DNA of 64,000 nt. Origin: Lactobacillus paragasseri (GTDB lineage Bacteria; Bacillota; Bacilli; Lactobacillales; Lactobacillaceae). The position numbers were made by a program, and so were the translations under genes. The DNA is taken from the NCBI RefSeq assembly GCF_003584685.1, contig NZ_AP018549.1, positions 310,001 through 374,000 of the forward strand, in the 5' to 3' direction. The notes below the pieces were generated by a model. It did not search any database and was not told the DNA's origin. It saw only the letters and a program-made list of their open reading frames with translations. Shown here piece by piece: positions 11,429 through 23,119 of the stretch (position 1 is its first letter; each line of letters opens with the position of its first letter).

Positions 11429-11503
11429 GCGGAAGTAGTTCAGTGGTAGAACATCACCTTGCCATGGTGGGGGTCGCGGGTTCGAATCCCGTCTTCCGCT
11501 CCA
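11429..11503 (+). tRNA. tRNA-Gly (anticodon GCC)
   Basis: Complete cloverleaf: acceptor GCGGAAG pairs with CTTCCGC, D-arm GTTCAGTGGTAGAAC, anticodon stem TCACC/GGTGG with loop TTGCCAT (GCC at 11461-11463), T-arm GCGGGTTCGAATCCCGT, discriminator T and encoded CCA. Confidence 0.96.
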
Positions 11504-11507
11504 GTAT

Positions 11508-11537
11508 AAAAGACTCACCGAAGCGTGAGTCTTTTTT
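11508..11537 (+). terminator. terminator between the two tRNA genes
   Basis: AAAAGACTCAC (11508-11518), loop CGAAGC, GTGAGTCTTTT, then T's. It lies only 4 bases after the CCA of tRNA-Gly and 6 before tRNA-Pro. Confidence 0.88.
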
Positions 11538-11543
11538 GATATT

Positions 11544-11617
<74 letters not shown>

Positions 11618-11640
11618 TTGAATATTATTTTTATTAAAAG

Positions 11641-11672
11641 GTTCGTCTTAAGCTAGAAAGACGAACTTTTTT
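11641..11672 (+). terminator. tRNA-Pro terminator
   Basis: GTTCGTCTT (11641-11649) pairs with AAGACGAAC (11658-11666), followed by six T. Confidence 0.88.
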
Positions 11673-11701
11673 GTATATAATGTTCATGAAATATCAAATA
11701 G

Positions 11702-11730
11702 TTTACATTTACTAATTGTAAGTGTAAGAT
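11702..11730 (+). promoter_or_regulatory. clpC promoter overlapped by an inverted repeat
   Basis: TTTACA (11702-11707), 17-base spacer, TAAGAT (11725-11730). An inverted repeat, TTACATTTAC (11703-11712) and GTAAGTGTAA (11718-11727), matches at 9 of 10 positions and covers -35 to -10, so it could be an operator. I see no CtsR heptad repeat (GGTCAAA type) or CIRCE element. Confidence 0.6.
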
Positions 11731-11780
11731 ATTTGTCTAAAGATTGTAGTATGATCTTAAAAGAAATAAGGCGGTGCAGA

Positions 11781-14249
11781 ATGGAAAAATCATATAGTGA
11801 TAGTGCAAAGAATGTTCTTGAAATTGCTAAAGAGCAAGCACAAAACTTTCACCATCGAATTATTGGAACGGAGCATGTTTTGCTTGCTTTAGTAATTGAA
11901 GCTAACGGAGATGCCGGTAAGCTTTTGCGTGAAAGAAACGTAACACCAACCTTAGTGCGAGAAGAAATTGAAAGATATACTGGCTATGGTTCAAGTCCCA
12001 AAGCTACATATATGGAAATGTCACCACGCTTAAGCTTAGTTTTGAATTTTGCTAAGCAAAAATCTGACGAATTAGGCACTCCTCAAATTGAAACAAAGCA
12101 TATTTTGCTAGGGTTATTAGCTAGTGACCAAATTTTGGCAAGTTTAATTTTGAAAAATATTGGTGTAGAACCACGTGACTTAAGTCAAGATATTAATGAT
12201 AGTTTCATGGATGATTCTGGAGAAGCAAACAATATTTTTGATGTTTCTTCTGCAACTAGAACTAAAAAAGGCAAGTCACTGACACCTAATTTAGATAAAG
12301 TAAGTGTAAATTTAAATAAACGTGCACGCGAGGGTGCAATTGATCCAGTAATTGGTAGAGATAAAGAAATAAAGCGAGTAATTCAAATTTTATCTCGAAG
12401 AACTAAGAATAATCCTGTTTTAGTTGGAGAACCCGGAGTTGGTAAGACAGCAGTTGCACAAGGAATAGCTTCTGCAATTGTAAATCGTGAGGTTCCGGAT
12501 AACTTAGCTAAAAAACGTGTCATGGCACTCGACATGGGAAGCTTAATTGCTGGAACTAAGTATCGCGGGGAATTTGAAGATAGAATGAAAAAAATTCTAA
12601 AAGAAATTCAACGTGATGGTTCTGTAATTCTATTTGTTGATGAAATGCATACCTTGATTGGTGCAGGTGGAGCAGAAGGTGCAATTGACGCTTCCAATAT
12701 CCTGAAGCCATCTTTAGCGCGTGGTGATATTCAGATGATTGGTGCCACTACTTTTGATGAATACCAAAAATACATTGAAAAAGATCAAGCCTTGGCAAGA
12801 CGTTTTCAACAAGTGAAAATCGGTGAGCCTTCAAAGGAAGAAACAGTGGACATCTTAAAGGGGTTACGTCCTAAGTATGAAAAATTCCATAATGTAAAAA
12901 TTGAAGATGAAGCAATAAATGATGCAGTAGAATTTTCAACAAGGTATATTGCTAACCGCTTTTTACCTGATAAGGCAATTGACTTAATCGATGAAGCAAG
13001 TGCAGCGGTCAAGATTCAAGCAGTTGGTAAGGCTGATCCACGTTTGACTAAATTAGATACACAAATTAATGATGTTATTCACCGAAAAGAAGAGGCTGCT
13101 GAAAATCAAAACTTTGTTCAAGCGGCTAAATTACGTGATGAAGAAAGCAAGCTTACACAAGATCGAGATAAATTAATTGCAAAAGTAGAAAATAAGAATT
13201 CTAAGAAGTCTATTGTTGATTCAAATAAAATTGCCCAAATTGTATCAGAATGGACTGGCGTACCAGTTACTCGAATGAAGAAGAGTGAAACGAAACGTTT
13301 AGCTCACCTCGAAAGCATTTTGCATGAACGCGTAATTGGACAAGATAAGGCAATTAGTGCAGTAAGTCGTGCGATTAGACGAAGCAGAAGTGGAATTAAG
13401 GATGAAAATCGTCCAATCGGTTCCTTCTTGTTCTTAGGTCCTACTGGTGTTGGTAAGACTGAATTAGCAAAAGCATTGGCAGCAGCAGTCTTTGGCTCTG
13501 AAAGGAATATTATTCGAGTTGATATGTCTGAATATATGGATCAAGTAGCTACAAGCAAGTTGATCGGTTCTGCTCCTGGTTATGTAGGCTATGAAGAAGG
13601 TGGACAACTTTCAGAACGGGTAAGACGTAATCCATATTCAGTAATTCTGCTAGATGAAGTAGAAAAAGCTCATCCGGATGTTTTCAATTTATTGTTGCAA
13701 GTTTTAGATGAAGGTTTCTTAACTGACTCTAAGGGAAGAAAAGTTGATTTCAGAAACACAATCATTATTATGACTTCTAACCTTGGTTCTCGTAGCTTGC
13801 AAGAAGATAAAACTGTTGGTTTTGCAGCTGATAATGAAGATAAAAATAAACTTCAACAAGAAAAGGTTACAGCAGCAGTTAAGCAATTCTTTAGACCAGA
13901 ATTTTTAAATAGAATTGACGAAACAGTTGTCTTTGATAGTTTAACTAAGAAACAATTGCGTGAAATTGTTAGTTTAATGACTAGTCATTTGATCACTCGA
14001 TTAGCTCGGAAAGAAGTTACTCTAAAAATTTCTCCAGCAGCGTTAGATGTGTTAGCTAAAGACGGTTTTGATCCAGAAATGGGTGCTCGTCCTTTACGTC
14101 GTGCAATTCAACATGAACTTGAGGACGTGATTGCAGAAGATTTAATTAGTGAAAAGGTTAAAGCCGGGCAAACAGTTAAGGTTGGCGCTCATCAGGGAAA
14201 ATTAAAGTTCACAATTGTTGATGAGAGTAAGCCTTTAGTTAAAAATTAG
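11781..14249 (+). CDS. clpC: AAA+ chaperone/protease subunit ClpC
   Basis: 822 residues. A double Clp-N repeat (about 5-145) is followed by D1 with GEPGVGKT (about 215) and a UVR-type coiled segment ([22 protein letters not shown], near 433). D2 carries GPTGVGKT (about 552), and a ClpP-loop region and C-terminal domain follow. ClpC unfolds substrates for ClpP. ATG 11781 is chosen because AAGGCGGTG lies just upstream and it gives the family start; an in-frame start at 11733 would lie inside the promoter region. No ctsR-mcsA-mcsB genes precede it; it stands alone upstream of rpoB. Confidence 0.95.
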   Translation: MEKSYSDSAKNVLEIAKEQAQNFHHRIIGTEHVLLALVIEANGDAGKLLRERNVTPTLVREEIERYTGYGSSPKATYMEMSPRLSLVLNFAKQKSDELGTPQIETKHILLGLLASDQILASLILKNIGVEPRDLSQDINDSFMDDSGEANNIFDVSSATRTKKGKSLTPNLDKVSVNLNKRAREGAIDPVIGRDKEIKRVIQILSRRTKNNPVLVGEPGVGKTAVAQGIASAIVNREVPDNLAKKRVMALDMGSLIAGTKYRGEFEDRMKKILKEIQRDGSVILFVDEMHTLIGAGGAEGAIDASNILKPSLARGDIQMIGATTFDEYQKYIEKDQALARRFQQVKIGEPSKEETVDILKGLRPKYEKFHNVKIEDEAINDAVEFSTRYIANRFLPDKAIDLIDEASAAVKIQAVGKADPRLTKLDTQINDVIHRKEEAAENQNFVQAAKLRDEESKLTQDRDKLIAKVENKNSKKSIVDSNKIAQIVSEWTGVPVTRMKKSETKRLAHLESILHERVIGQDKAISAVSRAIRRSRSGIKDENRPIGSFLFLGPTGVGKTELAKALAAAVFGSERNIIRVDMSEYMDQVATSKLIGSAPGYVGYEEGGQLSERVRRNPYSVILLDEVEKAHPDVFNLLLQVLDEGFLTDSKGRKVDFRNTIIIMTSNLGSRSLQEDKTVGFAADNEDKNKLQQEKVTAAVKQFFRPEFLNRIDETVVFDSLTKKQLREIVSLMTSHLITRLARKEVTLKISPAALDVLAKDGFDPEMGARPLRRAIQHELEDVIAEDLISEKVKAGQTVKVGAHQGKLKFTIVDESKPLVKN

Positions 14250-14255
14250 TTCCTT

Positions 14256-14284
14256 TTGACAAATTAGTAATATAAGTGTAAAAT
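14256..14284 (+). promoter_or_regulatory. rpoBC promoter
   Basis: TTGACA (14256-14261), 17-base spacer, TAAAAT (14279-14284). A near-consensus vegetative promoter just after clpC; transcripts would begin near 14291 and carry the leader below. Confidence 0.85.
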
Positions 14285-14289
14285 ACAAA

Positions 14290-14381
14290 ACGTTTAAAAG
14301 GCTGAAATTCAGGATTTCGCTGATCTATTGTCCAGCGAGATGATAAAACAAAAACGACTATTACGTTGTTTTTGTTTTTTT
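14290..14381 (+). ncRNA. rpoB leader RNA, Lacto-rpoB-like, ending in a terminator-like hairpin
   Basis: The segment between the promoter and rpoB can form CTGAA/TTCAG (near 14303), TCGCTG/CAGCGA (14317-14339) and an A-rich/T-rich hairpin at 14345-14381 ending in seven T. A structured leader upstream of rpoB in Lactobacillales is known as the Lacto-rpoB motif; matching this one to it is inference. The final hairpin would act as an attenuator or release a short RNA of about 90 nt. Confidence 0.55.
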
Positions 14382-14458
14382 GTACCCAAATTTTGACTTT
14401 TTGCAATTTGTAACACAAATGTAATATTTAGATTCTTATATAAGAAAGGATGTTTTCT

Positions 14459-17400
14459 TTGTTAGGACACGCTGTGAACTACGGTAGTCACCGGACAAGA
14501 CGTAGCTTCTCTCGAATTAAAGAAGTATTGAAGTTACCTAACTTGACTGATGTGCAAACGCAATCTTACAAGTGGTTTCTTAATGAAGGTATTCGTGAAA
14601 TGTTTGACGACATTATGCCGATTTCAGACTTTTCAGGAAAACTTTCTTTAGAGTTTGTTGACTACAAACTTCTGAAGCCAAAATATACTCTTGAAGAAGC
14701 ACGTGATCACGATGCTAATTATTCTGCTCCTCTTCATGTAACTTTAAAGTTAACCAACCATGAAACTGGAGAAATTAAGACTCAAGATGTCTTCTTCGGA
14801 GAATTCCCATTAATGACCGATTCAGGTACTTTCGTTATTAATGGTGCTGAGAGAGTTATTGTTTCTCAGCTTGTTAGATCTCCTGGTGTTTACTACCATT
14901 CAGATTTTGATAAAAATGGTCGCCAAATTTTCGGTGCTACAGTTATTCCTAACCGTGGTGCATGGCTTGAATATGAAACTGATGCTAAGGATTTAGCTTA
15001 TGTTCGTATTGACCGTACTCGTAAGCTTCCTTTAACAGTTCTAATTCGTGCTTTAGGATTTGGCTCTGACAGTGAAGTTGCTGATATGTTTGGTGAAAGT
15101 GATTCACTTCGTTTCACTTTAGAAAAAGATATCCATAAAAATCCCGCTGACTCTCGTGTTGCCGAAGCTTTAAAGGATATCTATGAAAGATTACGTCCAG
15201 GTGAACCTAAAACTACGGATTCATCTCGTTCACTTTTATATGCTAGATTCTTTGATCCAAGAAGATACGATTTAGCTCCTGTTGGTCGCTACAAGATCAA
15301 TAAGAAACTTTCTTTAAAGAATCGTTTATTAAGACAAACTTTGGCTGAAACTTTAGCTGATCCTGATACTGGTGAAATTATCGCTAAGAAGGGTGACGTT
15401 GTTACTCATGAAATTCTTGATAAATTGTCACCTTACTTAGATCGTGATGACTTTAAGATGGTAACTTATGAACCTTCAAAGGAAGGTGTATTACCTGATC
15501 CAGTAACAGTTCAAGAAATTAAAGTATATTCCAAAGTTGATCCTGAACGTGTAATTAAGTTAATGTCTAACGGTCATATTGCTGATGACGTTAAACACTT
15601 AACTCCAGCTGATGTTTTGGCATCAATTAATTACTTCTTTAACCTTCAAGATAACATCGGAACTACTGATGATATCGACCACTTAGGTAACCGTCGTATT
15701 CGTCGTGTAGGGGAATTACTTCAAAACCAATTTAGAATTGGTTTAGCAAGAATGGAACGTGTTGTGCGCGAAAGAATGTCAATTCAAGATATTTCTACAG
15801 TTACACCACAACAATTAATTAACATTCGTCCTGTTGTTGCTTCAGTTAAGGAATTCTTTGGTTCATCACAATTGTCACAGTTCATGGACCAAAACAACCC
15901 ACTTGGTGAGTTAACTCACAAGCGTCGTATGTCTGCCTTAGGGCCTGGTGGTTTATCTCGTGATCGTGCTGGGTACGAAGTTCGTGACGTGCACTATACT
16001 CACTATGGTCGTTTATGTCCTATTGAAACTCCTGAAGGACCTAACATTGGTTTAATTAACTCTTTGGCAACTTACGCTATTGTTAATAAGTATGGTTTTA
16101 TTGAAACACCATACCGTCGTGTTTCTTGGGATACTCACAAGGTTACTGACAAGATTGATTACTTAACTGCTGATGTTGAAGATAATTACATTATCGCTGG
16201 TGCCAACGCTCCATTAAACGAAGACGGTTCTTTCAAGGATAAGATTGTTTTAGCTCGTCATAAGGAAGATAACCTTGAAGTTACTCCTGATAAGATTGAC
16301 TACATGGATGTTATTCCTAAGCAAGTAGTTTCCGTAACTTCTGCATGTATTCCTTTCCTTGAAAACGATGACTCTAACCGTGCCTTGATGGGTGCTAACC
16401 ACCAACGTCAGGCTGTTCCATTGATTAATCCACACGCTCCAATTGTTGGTACTGGTATGGAATATCGTGCAGCTCATGACTCTGGGGATGCATTAGTTGC
16501 TAAAGCACCTGGTGTAGTTGAATACGTTGATGCAAACGAAATTAGAATTAGAAGAGACGATGATACTTTAGATAAGTATGTTCTTGAAAAATTCCGTCGT
16601 TCAAATGCAACTAAGAACTACAACCAAACACCAGCTGTTAAGCAAGGTGAAAGAGTAGTAGCTGACGAAGTTATTGCCGATGGTCCAGCAATGGAAAACG
16701 GCGAATTAGCTCTAGGTCAAAACCCAATTATTGCTTTCTTGACTTGGAACATGTACAACTATGAAGATGCCGTTATGATTTCTGAACGTATGGTTAAAGA
16801 TGATGTCTACACATCTATCCATATTGAAGATTATGAATCAGAAGCTCGCGATACTAAGCTTGGACCTGAAGAAATCACCCGTGAAATTCCAAACGTTGGT
16901 GAAGATGCACTTAAAGACCTCGATGAAGAAGGTATTGTACGTATTGGTGCCGAAGTTCAAGACGGTGATATCTTAGTTGGTAAAGTTACTCCAAAGGGTG
17001 TTACTGAATTATCAGCTGAAGAACGTTTGCTTCACGCTATCTTTGGTGAAAAAGCTCGTGAAGTTCGCGATACTTCCTTACGTGTACCACATGGTGGCGG
17101 CGGTATTGTTCAAAACGTACAAGTCTTCACTCGTGAAGCAGGAGACGAATTACCACCTGGTGTAAACAAGATGGTTCGTGTCTACATCGTTCAAAAGCGT
17201 AAAATTCAGGTTGGTGACAAGATGTCTGGTCGTCACGGAAACAAGGGTACTATTGCCTTAGTTTGTCCTGAAGAAGATATGCCATACTTACCAGATGGTC
17301 GTCCAGTAGACATTTGTTTGAACCCAATGGGTGTGCCTTCACGTATGAACATTGGACAGGTTCTTGAATTACATTTAGGTATTGCAGCTAAGCAATTGGG

Positions 17401-18088
17401 TATTCATGTTGCTACTCCAGTATTTGATGGTGCTTCTGAAGATGATATGTGGAACATGGTTCGTGAAGCTGGTATTGGTAAAGACGGTAAGACTGTTCTT
17501 TATGATGGCCGTACCGGTGAACCATTCCACAACCGTGTTTCAGTAGGTATTATGTACTACTTGAAGTTGACTCACATGGTTGATGATAAGATCCACGCAC
17601 GTTCAATTGGGCCTTACTCACTTGTTACTCAACAACCACTTGGTGGTAAAGCACAATTTGGTGGTCAGCGTTTTGGTGAAATGGAAGTTTGGGCTCTTGA
17701 AGCTTACGGTGCTGCATACACATTGCAAGAAATCTTGACTTACAAGTCAGATGATGTTGTTGGTCGTGTGAAGGCATATGAAGCTATTGTCAAGGGTGAA
17801 AGAATTCCAAAACCAGGTGTTCCAGAATCATTTAGAGTTCTTGTTAAGGAACTTCAATCCTTAGGTTTGGATATTAAAGTCTTAGATATGGACCACAAGG
17901 AAATTGAATTACGTGACATGGATGATGATTCTAATGATCACTTCAACATTGACACTTTATCTAAGCTTGCTGAACAACAAGAAAAGAAGAAGTTAGCCGA
18001 AGAAGCTGCAAAGAAAGATGATAAGTCAGCCGAACCTGTAGATCAGAGTGATTCTTCAACTTCATCTGATGATAAGGTTTCTAAGTAA
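14459..18088 (+). CDS. rpoB: RNA polymerase subunit beta
   Basis: 1209 residues from TTG 14459. The ATG at 14450 overlaps the AAAGGA site, so TTG at 8 bases' spacing is the likely start ([10 protein letters not shown]). All core regions are present: the rifampicin pocket with [23 protein letters not shown] in wild-type form (inferred sensitive), [26 protein letters not shown] and [20 protein letters not shown]. An acidic and serine-rich tail of about 45 residues extends beyond the conserved end. rpoC follows after 15 bases. Confidence 0.97.
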   Translation: MLGHAVNYGSHRTRRSFSRIKEVLKLPNLTDVQTQSYKWFLNEGIREMFDDIMPISDFSGKLSLEFVDYKLLKPKYTLEEARDHDANYSAPLHVTLKLTNHETGEIKTQDVFFGEFPLMTDSGTFVINGAERVIVSQLVRSPGVYYHSDFDKNGRQIFGATVIPNRGAWLEYETDAKDLAYVRIDRTRKLPLTVLIRALGFGSDSEVADMFGESDSLRFTLEKDIHKNPADSRVAEALKDIYERLRPGEPKTTDSSRSLLYARFFDPRRYDLAPVGRYKINKKLSLKNRLLRQTLAETLADPDTGEIIAKKGDVVTHEILDKLSPYLDRDDFKMVTYEPSKEGVLPDPVTVQEIKVYSKVDPERVIKLMSNGHIADDVKHLTPADVLASINYFFNLQDNIGTTDDIDHLGNRRIRRVGELLQNQFRIGLARMERVVRERMSIQDISTVTPQQLINIRPVVASVKEFFGSSQLSQFMDQNNPLGELTHKRRMSALGPGGLSRDRAGYEVRDVHYTHYGRLCPIETPEGPNIGLINSLATYAIVNKYGFIETPYRRVSWDTHKVTDKIDYLTADVEDNYIIAGANAPLNEDGSFKDKIVLARHKEDNLEVTPDKIDYMDVIPKQVVSVTSACIPFLENDDSNRALMGANHQRQAVPLINPHAPIVGTGMEYRAAHDSGDALVAKAPGVVEYVDANEIRIRRDDDTLDKYVLEKFRRSNATKNYNQTPAVKQGERVVADEVIADGPAMENGELALGQNPIIAFLTWNMYNYEDAVMISERMVKDDVYTSIHIEDYESEARDTKLGPEEITREIPNVGEDALKDLDEEGIVRIGAEVQDGDILVGKVTPKGVTELSAEERLLHAIFGEKAREVRDTSLRVPHGGGGIVQNVQVFTREAGDELPPGVNKMVRVYIVQKRKIQVGDKMSGRHGNKGTIALVCPEEDMPYLPDGRPVDICLNPMGVPSRMNIGQVLELHLGIAAKQLGIHVATPVFDGASEDDMWNMVREAGIGKDGKTVLYDGRTGEPFHNRVSVGIMYYLKLTHMVDDKIHARSIGPYSLVTQQPLGGKAQFGGQRFGEMEVWALEAYGAAYTLQEILTYKSDDVVGRVKAYEAIVKGERIPKPGVPESFRVLVKELQSLGLDIKVLDMDHKEIELRDMDDDSNDHFNIDTLSKLAEQQEKKKLAEEAAKKDDKSAEPVDQSDSSTSSDDKVSK

Positions 18089-18103
18089 TAGGAGGTTAAA
18101 CTT

Positions 18104-21100
18104 TTGATCGACGTAAATAAGTTTGAAAGTATGCAAATTGGTTTGGCTTCTCCAAACAAGATCAGAAGTTGGTCTTATGGCGAAGTTAAAAAGCCAGAAA
18201 CTATCAACTATCGTACTTTGAAACCAGAAAAAGATGGTTTGTTCGATGAAAGAATTTTCGGACCAACTAAGGACTGGTCTTGTGCTTGTGGTAAGTACAA
18301 GGGTATTCGTTATCGCGGTATTGTTTGTGACCGATGTGGTGTAGAAGTTACTTCTGCTAAAGTTAGAAGAGAACGTATGGGTCACATTGAATTAGCTGCA
18401 CCAGTTTCACATATCTGGTATTTCAAGGGTATTCCATCTCGTATGGGATTAGTGTTAGATATTTCACCTCGTGCACTTGAAGAAGTAATATATTTTGCTG
18501 CTTACATTGTAATTGACGCAGGTGATACTGATCTTGAAGATAAGCAACTTCTTACAGAAGCTGAATATCGTGAAAAGAAAGCAAAATTCGGTAACCGTTT
18601 TGAAGCTAAGATGGGTGCTGAAGCTGTAAAGGAACTTCTTGAGCAAGTAGATATTGATAAAGAAGTTCATGACTTAAAAGAAGAATTAAAGACTGCTACT
18701 GGTCAAAAGAGAACTCGTGCTATCAGAAGATTAGATATCTTAGATGCATTTAAGAATTCAGGCAACAAGCCTTCATGGATGGTTATGGATTGTATTCCAG
18801 TTATTCCACCTGATTTAAGACCAATGGTTCAACTTGATGGTGGTCGTTTTGCAACTTCTGACTTGAATGATTTATATAGACGTGTAATTAACCGTAACAA
18901 TCGTTTGAAGAGATTATTAGACTTAAATGCACCTAGAATTATTGTTCAAAATGAAAAACGTATGCTTCAAGAAGCTGTTGATGCATTAATTGATAATGGT
19001 AGACGTGGTCGTCCGGTTGTAGGACCAGGTAACCGTCCACTTAAGTCTCTTTCTCACATGTTAAAGGGTAAGCAAGGACGTTTCCGTCAAAACTTGCTTG
19101 GTAAGCGTGTTGACTACTCAGGTCGTTCAGTTATCGATGTTTCACCAAAGTTGAAGTTTTATCAATGTGGTGTTCCACGACCAATGGCTTTAGAGTTATT
19201 TAAGCCATTTGTGATGCATGAATTAGTAAAACGTGGTTTAGCATCTAACATTAAGAACGCTAAGCGTAAGATTGATCGTGAAGATGACGATATCTGGGAT
19301 ATCTTAGAAGATGTAATTAAGGAAAGACCAGTTCTTTTGAACCGTGCACCTACTCTTCACCGTCTAGGTATTCAAGCATTTGAACCAGTTTTGGTGCCAG
19401 GTAAGTCAATTCGTCTTCACCCACTTGCTTGTGAAGCTTACAATGCCGACTTTGATGGTGACCAGATGGCCATTCACGTTCCATTATCTGATGAAGCTGT
19501 AGCAGAATCACGTTTGCTTATGCTTGCTGCTCACCATATCTTGGCTCCTAAGGATGGTAAGCCAATCGTTACTCCTTCTCAGGATATTGTTTTAGGTAAC
19601 TACTGGCTAACTCAAGCAGAACGTGGTCGTGAAGGCGAAGGTATGATTTTTGATTCACCAGCTGAAGCAGCTATTGCATATGCAAATGGTGATATTCACT
19701 ACCACACTCGTATTGGTTTAGCGGCTGATTCAATGCCTGAAAAGCCATGGCCGAAGGGATATGAACACGGAATTTTTGTAACTACTTATGGTAAGTTAGT
19801 CTTCAACCAAATTTTTCCTAAGGATTTCTTCTACATTAATGATCCTACTCAAGAAAATCTTACTCATCCTGTGGATGAAAGATACTTCTTACAACCAGGT
19901 GAAGATATCCATGAAAAGCTTGACAATATGAAGCTTGGAAAGGCATTTAAGAAAGGATTCTTATCAGATTCCATTGCTCAAATTTACAAGGATTATAAAG
20001 TTCAAAGAACTTCTGATTTCTTGGATGACTTGAAGGAATTAGGTTACACCGTATGTACTACTTCTGGTTTGACTATTGGTGTCGAAGATATTCCTACAAT
20101 TACTGATAAGGATGATATCGTAGCAGAAGCTCGTAAGAAAGTTGATGTAGTTTCTAAGCAGTATTGTCGTGGTTTGATTACTGATGAAGAAAGACATGAT
20201 CGAGTAATTAGTATTTGGAATAATTGTAAAGATATTGTTCAAAACGAAATTGCTCAAATTCATGCCCCAAGAAACCCAATTACAATCATGGCGGATTCTG
20301 GTGCTCGTGGTAACATTTCTAACTTTACTCAACTTGCTGGTATGCGTGGATTGATGGCCGCTCCTAACGGAGGAATGATGGAAATTCCTGTTACCTCAAA
20401 CTTCCGTGAAGGATTATCTGTTTTGGAAATGTTCATGTCTACTCACGGTGCTCGTAAAGGTATGACGGATACTGCTTTGAAGACTGCCAACTCAGGTTAC
20501 TTAACCCGTCGTTTGGTAGACGTAGCTCAAGACGTTATCATTCGTGAAGAAGATTGTGGCACTGATCGTGGCTTGACTGTTCATGCAATTACTGAAGGCG
20601 ATGAAATGATTGAACCATTATTTGATCGTCTAGTAGGTCGCTACACTTCTAAGAGCGTTTATGATCCAGAAACTCATGAAGTTATCTGTCCAGCAGATGT
20701 CTTAATGGATGAAGATATGGCTCATAAGATTGTTGATGCTGGCGTTACTGAAGTAACTATTCGTTCCGTATTTACTTGCAACACTCAACATGGTGTATGT
20801 AAGAAATGTTATGGTATGAACCTTGCTACTGGTGACGATGTTGAAGTTGGTGAAGCAGTAGGTACTGTTGCTGCTCAATCTATCGGTGAACCTGGTACTC
20901 AGTTGACTATGCGTAACTTCCACAACGGTGGTGTTGCCGGTGCTGCAGATATTACTCAAGGTTTACCTCGTGTTCAAGAATTGTTTGAAGCTCGTAATCC
21001 TAAAGGACGTGCTACAATTTCTGAAGTAACTGGTGAAATAACTTCCATTGAAGAAGATCCAGCAGAACACACTCGTCAAATTACAGTAAAGGGTCAAACA

Positions 21101-21775
21101 GATACTCGTACTTATGATGTACCATATACTGCATCTGTAGCAGTTGCTGAAGGTGACCATGTTGTACGTGGAGATAAATTGACTCTTGGTTCTATTGATC
21201 CTAAGGAATTGATTCGTGTACGTGATGCATTGACTACTGAAAAATACATTCTAAGCGAAATTCAAAAAGCTTATAGAATGCAGGGTGTAGAAATTGCCGA
21301 TAAGCACGTTGAAGTTATGGCACGTCAAATGCTTCAAAAGGTTCGTATTCTTGATCCAGGTGAAACTGATATCTTACCAGGTGAATTGATGGATATTGGT
21401 GAATTTAAGGCAAGAAACCGTGAGGTAATTATTTCTGGTGGTATTCCTGCAACTGCACAAAGTGTAATTCTTGGTATTACCAAGGCCGCTCTTGAAACTA
21501 ACAGTTTCTTGTCTGCAGCTTCATTCCAGGAAACTACTCGTGTTCTTACTGATGCTTCTATTCGTGGAAAGAACGATCCATTACTTGGTCTTAAGGAAAA
21601 TGTTATCATTGGTAAGATTATTCCTGCTGGTACTGGTATGCCTGTTTACCGCGAAATGGAACCTAAGGTTGACATTCCTGAAGATGAAAAGAAAAAGTCA
21701 GTTTATTCTATAGCTGATATTGAAAAAAAATTAGCTGCAGCTGATGCAGAAAAGAACGATGGCTCAGCTGACTAA
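18104..21775 (+). CDS. rpoC: RNA polymerase subunit beta'
   Basis: 1223 residues, starting at TTG 18104 after TAGGAGG. An N-terminal zinc site (CACG ... CDRCG, about 60-79) is followed by the clamp and the active-site loop [12 protein letters not shown] (about 446-457), whose aspartates bind the catalytic magnesium. The bridge helix and trigger loop follow. A second cysteine cluster reads CGTDRGL ... [13 protein letters not shown]. The gene is co-transcribed with rpoB and ends at a strong terminator shared with the convergent comC. Confidence 0.97.
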   Translation: MIDVNKFESMQIGLASPNKIRSWSYGEVKKPETINYRTLKPEKDGLFDERIFGPTKDWSCACGKYKGIRYRGIVCDRCGVEVTSAKVRRERMGHIELAAPVSHIWYFKGIPSRMGLVLDISPRALEEVIYFAAYIVIDAGDTDLEDKQLLTEAEYREKKAKFGNRFEAKMGAEAVKELLEQVDIDKEVHDLKEELKTATGQKRTRAIRRLDILDAFKNSGNKPSWMVMDCIPVIPPDLRPMVQLDGGRFATSDLNDLYRRVINRNNRLKRLLDLNAPRIIVQNEKRMLQEAVDALIDNGRRGRPVVGPGNRPLKSLSHMLKGKQGRFRQNLLGKRVDYSGRSVIDVSPKLKFYQCGVPRPMALELFKPFVMHELVKRGLASNIKNAKRKIDREDDDIWDILEDVIKERPVLLNRAPTLHRLGIQAFEPVLVPGKSIRLHPLACEAYNADFDGDQMAIHVPLSDEAVAESRLLMLAAHHILAPKDGKPIVTPSQDIVLGNYWLTQAERGREGEGMIFDSPAEAAIAYANGDIHYHTRIGLAADSMPEKPWPKGYEHGIFVTTYGKLVFNQIFPKDFFYINDPTQENLTHPVDERYFLQPGEDIHEKLDNMKLGKAFKKGFLSDSIAQIYKDYKVQRTSDFLDDLKELGYTVCTTSGLTIGVEDIPTITDKDDIVAEARKKVDVVSKQYCRGLITDEERHDRVISIWNNCKDIVQNEIAQIHAPRNPITIMADSGARGNISNFTQLAGMRGLMAAPNGGMMEIPVTSNFREGLSVLEMFMSTHGARKGMTDTALKTANSGYLTRRLVDVAQDVIIREEDCGTDRGLTVHAITEGDEMIEPLFDRLVGRYTSKSVYDPETHEVICPADVLMDEDMAHKIVDAGVTEVTIRSVFTCNTQHGVCKKCYGMNLATGDDVEVGEAVGTVAAQSIGEPGTQLTMRNFHNGGVAGAADITQGLPRVQELFEARNPKGRATISEVTGEITSIEEDPAEHTRQITVKGQTDTRTYDVPYTASVAVAEGDHVVRGDKLTLGSIDPKELIRVRDALTTEKYILSEIQKAYRMQGVEIADKHVEVMARQMLQKVRILDPGETDILPGELMDIGEFKARNREVIISGGIPATAQSVILGITKAALETNSFLSAASFQETTRVLTDASIRGKNDPLLGLKENVIIGKIIPAGTGMPVYREMEPKVDIPEDEKKKSVYSIADIEKKLAAADAEKNDGSAD

Positions 21776-21805
21776 CTATCCTTTTAAAACTTAAACATTT
21801 GTGTT

Positions 21806-21845
21806 AAAAAAGTCTATTCGCTTTTGTGCGAATAGACTTTTTTTA
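21806..21845. terminator. bidirectional terminator rpoC / comC
   Basis: AAAAAAGTCTATTCGC (21806-21821), loop TTTTGT, GCGAATAGACTTTTTTT. The A-run on the left arm supplies a T-run for the minus strand, so the hairpin serves both converging genes. Confidence 0.9.
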
Positions 21846-22520
21846 TATGAAATTATAAAAAATAATACTCAGAAATATAAAAGGTATGAAAGGATATTGT
21901 TTTTTGTTCCGAGCAATTAAATGAGTAATTATCAGAAAAATGGATGACAATAGGAAAAGATACTCAGCAATGTAGAAGTTATAGTAAAAAATAAGAATAA
22001 TAAAAATTATTGTATCGCCATAACCAAATTTCTTTTTCAAATTCATTATTAAAAAACTTAATATAACGAAAGAAATTAACATCCATTCAATTGGAGTGTA
22101 ATCAGAAATAAAGTAGGAAATTTTAAATCCTACTACTGCTATAAGTGGGATAAGGATTTGAACTGGAAAAGATTGATCAAAATAATCAAAAATACTAATT
22201 AAAAAAATAAAAATAATGAAAAAGTATGAAATTTGATTAGTAAGCGGATTTAACGGCATAAAAGCTAATCCACCTAAAATTTCGCAATAAAATGTTTCAA
22301 TAGGAATATAAGCGTGACAGAAGAAACATTTTCCTTGATATCTTAGAAAAGAAAAAATAGGTATTTGGTTAAGAAGCGTAAGTGGGATTTGGCAGTTATC
22401 ACAATGAGATTTATCGGTTATAAAGTCTTCTGTCTCAAAGCGCTGAACAATTACTAGTAAATGAGAACCAATAATACTACCGATTATAAAATTAAGTATA
22501 TAAATAAATGAATTTGACAT
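21843..22520 (-). CDS. comC: Prepilin peptidase ComC (type IV leader peptidase)
   Basis: 225-residue polytopic membrane enzyme. It cleaves and N-methylates ComG pseudopilins of the DNA-uptake pilus. The N-terminal loop has two cysteine pairs, C40/C43 (SHCDNC) and C65/C68 (CFFC). The catalytic aspartates are expected in SIFDYFD (near 112-115) and FGYGD (D169). Several hydrophobic helices follow. The start has GGAGG 7 bases upstream. Its promoter region has no SigA -35 but carries a SigH/ComX-type box at 22534-22549, so expression is probably limited to competence. It is convergent with rpoC. Confidence 0.9.
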   Translation of the reverse strand: MSNSFIYILNFIIGSIIGSHLLVIVQRFETEDFITDKSHCDNCQIPLTLLNQIPIFSFLRYQGKCFFCHAYIPIETFYCEILGGLAFMPLNPLTNQISYFFIIFIFLISIFDYFDQSFPVQILIPLIAVVGFKISYFISDYTPIEWMLISFVILSFLIMNLKKKFGYGDTIIFIILIFYYNFYIAEYLFLLSSIFLIITHLIARNKKQYPFIPFIFLSIIFYNFI

Positions 22521-22533
22521 CTTTTAACCTCCA

Positions 22534-22549
22534 ATATTTATATACGCAA
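22534..22549 (-). promoter_or_regulatory. SigH/ComX-type box upstream of comC
   Basis: Minus-strand TTGCGTATATAAATAT, 14 bases upstream of the comC start codon. TGCGTATA differs from the streptococcal cin-box TACGAATA at two of eight positions. No -35 hexamer is visible. An exact 16-base copy occurs at 46429-46444. Confidence 0.65.
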
Positions 22550-22572
22550 AATCAAAAAATTTTTTTAAAATG

Positions 22573-22601
22573 TTTACGGAATTAAAAAATCATGTTACAC
22601 T
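22573..22601 (+). promoter_or_regulatory. rpsL-rpsG-fusA promoter
   Basis: TTTACG (22573-22578), 17-base spacer, TACACT (22596-22601). It lies divergently from the comC box. Confidence 0.75.
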
Positions 22602-22624
22602 AGCCATTGTGCTATTAAAAACAT

Positions 22625-22660
22625 GATATCCGTGAGGTCAAAAAAGAAACTCCCGGATGT
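22625..22660 (+). promoter_or_regulatory. rpsL leader hairpin
   Basis: ATCCG-TGAG and CTC-CCGGAT can pair across an A-rich loop within the rpsL untranslated leader, about 15 bases before the AGGAGG site. A possible autoregulatory element; I cannot assign it to a named motif. Confidence 0.4.
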
Positions 22661-22686
22661 GTGAACAATTTTAGGAGGAAATTTTA

Positions 22687-23094
22687 ATGCCAACAATTAA
22701 CCAATTGGTTAGAAAAGGCCGTCACTCAAAGACGACTAAATCTGATTCACCAGCTTTAAACTATGCTTACAACAGCATGAAGAAAAAGATGAACTATAAT
22801 CCAGCACCTCAAATGCGTGGTGTTGCAACTCGTGTAGGTACTATGACACCTAAGAAGCCTAACTCAGCTTTACGTAAGTATGCTCGTGTTCGTCTTTCAA
22901 ACTTAATCGAAGTTACTGCTTACATTCCTGGTATTGGTCATAACTTGCAAGAACACTCCGTTGTTTTAATTCGTGGTGGTCGTGTAAAGGACCTTCCTGG
23001 TGTTCGTTACCACATCATTCGTGGTGCTTTGGATACTGCAGGTGTTGATGGTAGAAAACAAGGCCGTTCTAAGTACGGTGCTAAGAAAGGTTAA
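22687..23094 (+). CDS. rpsL: Ribosomal protein S12
   Basis: 135 residues. It starts [12 protein letters not shown] and contains the decoding-centre loops KKPNSALRK and [13 protein letters not shown]. The lysines in both loops, at which streptomycin resistance arises, are wild type. S12 helps monitor codon-anticodon pairing. AGGAGG lies upstream. First gene of the str operon. Confidence 0.98.
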   Translation: MPTINQLVRKGRHSKTTKSDSPALNYAYNSMKKKMNYNPAPQMRGVATRVGTMTPKKPNSALRKYARVRLSNLIEVTAYIPGIGHNLQEHSVVLIRGGRVKDLPGVRYHIIRGALDTAGVDGRKQGRSKYGAKKG

Positions 23095-23119
23095 AACAGT
23101 TAAATAGGAGGGACTACTA

